DNA of 6,189 nt, taken from Candidatus Gottesmanbacteria bacterium (lineage in GTDB: Bacteria > Patescibacteriota > Microgenomatia > UBA10105 > UBA927). The position numbers and the translations under genes were made by a program. The notes under the pieces were generated by a model. That model did not search any database. It was not told where the DNA came from and saw nothing but the letters and a program-made list of their open reading frames with translations. Shown here one piece after another: positions 5,284-6,189 of this stretch. Location of the stretch: NCBI GenBank assembly GCA_016199185.1, contig JACQHE010000054.1, positions 1 to 6,189 on the forward strand, read 5' to 3'. The number at the start of each line of letters is the position of its first letter. Within the stretch, counting starts at the first letter, position 1.

Positions 5284-5309
5284 GTTATCATGTTCTAGAA
5301 CATGATAAC
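5284..5309. promoter_or_regulatory. perfect 26-bp palindrome upstream of the methylase gene
   Basis: GTTATCATGTTCT (5284-5296) is followed without a gap by its exact reverse complement AGAACATGATAAC (5297-5309). It lies 8 bp after the PAP2 stop and 9 bp before the methylase ATG. As DNA it could be an operator for a dimeric repressor. As RNA it would fold into an 11-bp stem with the loop CUAG, right next to the start codon. No T-run follows on either strand, so a classical intrinsic terminator is unlikely. Confidence 0.75.
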
Positions 5310-5318
5310 AAACGAGAA

Positions 5319-5849
5319 ATGGTAAAACTTAATGCCAAAGAATTGCGCACCACACCGGTGGATCCGGAAGTGACGAAAGCAATTAAGAAAAATCCTATTA
5401 CCATCATCCTGGATAATGTCCTGGATACGTATAACGTGGGCTCCATTTTCCGGCTCGCCGATGCGGTGGCTGCACAAAGGGTGATCCTTTGCGGTGAAAC
5501 GCTCACCCCGCCCAACTCACGGATCAAAAAAGCTTCGATCAACACCTGGCAGTGGGTAAGTTGGCAACACGCAGAAACTGCGGTTGCCGCCATATCAAAT
5601 ATCAAATATCAAATATCAAATATAAAGATAGTTGCGGTTGAGCAAGACGCAAGGAGTAAGCCATTTTATGAAGTGCGCTACGAGTTTCCCATCGCTATTG
5701 TCGTCGGTCATGAAACGCATGGCGTCTCCAGGGAAGTATTGGATATGGCTGATATGATCGTGGAACTGCCGATGTGGGGGATTAATAAAAGTTTGAACGT
5801 GATGGTGTCCTTGGGGATTGTGTTATATGATATGATGAAACAAGTATGA
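5319..5849 (+). CDS. SpoU/TrmH-family RNA 2'-O-methyltransferase
   Basis: A SPOUT-class enzyme that moves a methyl group from S-adenosylmethionine to a ribose 2'-OH in tRNA or rRNA. Seen: motif 1 LDNVLDTYNVGSIFRLADAV (31-50, with Asn39 and Arg45), motif 2 VVGHETHGVS (128-137, with Glu132) and motif 3 LPMWGINKSLNVMVSLGIVLYD (150-171), which together form the trefoil knot that binds the cofactor. At 176 residues it has the catalytic domain and only a short N-terminal extension, without the L30e-like substrate domain of RlmB or TsnR types, so it is closer in size to TrmL/TrmH. The RNA target cannot be told. Residues 92-103 (ISNIKYQISNIK) are encoded by a heptamer array placed at a helix-loop before the strand IVAVEQ. 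Only a weak GAG serves as a Shine-Dalgarno, next to a large palindrome. The stop overlaps the next gene as ATGA. Confidence 0.94.
   Translation: MVKLNAKELRTTPVDPEVTKAIKKNPITIILDNVLDTYNVGSIFRLADAVAAQRVILCGETLTPPNSRIKKASINTWQWVSWQHAETAVAAISNIKYQISNIKIVAVEQDARSKPFYEVRYEFPIAIVVGHETHGVSREVLDMADMIVELPMWGINKSLNVMVSLGIVLYDMMKQV
5592..5626. repeat. 7-bp tandem array in the methylase gene, unit ATATCAA (5 units)
   Basis: Four identical ATATCAA units and a fifth ATATAAA. Because 7 is not a multiple of 3, the codons cycle through all frames and give a 7-residue peptide period (ISNIKYQ, ISNIK). The array replaces or extends a loop between conserved parts and keeps the frame. The exact identity of four units suggests it is the youngest array in the window. 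Confidence 0.92.
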
Positions 5850-6189
5850 AAACCACCCTGACTTCACCGTTTACACTTCTCAAACAAGCCTGGACGCGCG
5901 CCTTACAACGATCCAATATCTTTTCCTTCCTCATACTCGGCGCCATTCCACAACTTTTTTCTCTTGTCATTTCGGTACTCATCGCATATTTTTCCAGATT
6001 CGATTTACTTTCCAATACGGAGGGATGGATGATTGCGGGTTTGATACTATTTGGACTGTTGACGCTCGTTGTGATGAGTGTTGTGAGCGCATGGTACACG
6101 GCACTGCTTTACCACGTCTATCAGGCAACAGCAGCAGGAAATCTGGCTCGTTTGACCGTGTACATCCAGCAGGCTAAGCAGGTCACTGT
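5846..6189 (+). CDS. membrane protein of unknown function, N-terminal part (continues past the window)
   Basis: An open frame runs from the ATG at 5846 to the window end, 114 codons without a stop. The ATG overlaps the methylase TGA (ATGA), pointing to translational coupling. The peptide begins MKTTLTSPFTLLKQAWTRAL, an amphipathic helix as seen before the first membrane helix of many multi-pass proteins. Two long hydrophobic segments follow at about 24-49 and 62-90, then an amphipathic stretch (YIQQAKQVT). The layout resembles multi-pass proteins of unknown function with repeated helix-plus-interface-helix units, but I do not recognise the family. The rest of the gene lies outside the window. 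Confidence 0.8.
   Translation, partial: MKTTLTSPFTLLKQAWTRALQRSNIFSFLILGAIPQLFSLVISVLIAYFSRFDLLSNTEGWMIAGLILFGLLTLVVMSVVSAWYTALLYHVYQATAAGNLARLTVYIQQAKQVT

Noticed and set aside
5284..5309. SOS (LexA) box
   Set aside because: The core is GTTC-TA-GAAC, while the Gram-positive box has GAAC before GTTC with a 4-base gap, and the other known box types do not fit either.
1..6189. Alternative genetic code with TGA read as Gly
   Set aside because: The second glycosyltransferase, dprA and the methylase end naturally at TGA at family-typical lengths, with ATGA or short overlaps to the next gene, and no in-frame TGA interrupts a conserved domain.
1..6189. tRNA or rRNA genes and insertion-sequence transposases
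   Set aside because: No tRNA T-loop and acceptor arrangement, no conserved rRNA stretch and no transposase motif were seen when reading both strands; nearly all the sequence is explained by the protein genes and the short repeats.

Overview
The window looks like a piece of chromosome from a small-genome bacterium, most plausibly a Candidate Phyla Radiation (Patescibacteria) lineage with roughly balanced base composition. This is an inference. It rests on tightly packed, overlapping genes, short versions of housekeeping proteins, weak or absent Shine-Dalgarno sites, a small Pro/Thr-rich tailed membrane protein, and in-frame seven-base repeat arrays inside conserved genes. TGA serves as a normal stop, so the recoded groups (SR1, Gracilibacteria) are unlikely. 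All confident genes lie on the + strand.

Layout. Bases 1-118 hold no complete gene, but a possible fragment of a minus-strand gene. At about 119 the homology of a 5'-truncated family 2 glycosyltransferase begins (to 724). It is followed by an intact paralogue (694-1452), then dprA (1449-2336) and topA (2317-4362). These last three overlap by 4 and 20 bp and look like one transcription unit. A repeat-filled spacer (4363-4450) separates them from a second cluster: a small tail-bearing membrane protein (4451-4729), a PAP2 lipid phosphatase (4733-5275), a perfect 26-bp palindrome (5284-5309), a SpoU/TrmH-type RNA methylase (5319-5849), and the start of a membrane protein that runs off the window (5846-6189).

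Jobs. DprA loads RecA on incoming single-stranded DNA and TopA relaxes negative supercoils; these two genes are neighbours in many bacteria. The glycosyltransferase and the PAP2 phosphatase fit envelope glycan and lipid-carrier metabolism. The methylase acts on tRNA or rRNA.

The most unusual signal is a set of six short tandem arrays, all with a 7-bp period and all 28-35 bp (four to five units) long, but with different unit sequences. Three lie in frame inside topA, one in frame inside the methylase gene, and two face each other in inverted orientation just after topA. topA also carries a double-palindrome element in frame. Together they suggest a repeat-generating or repeat-spreading process that tolerates, or exploits, essential genes.
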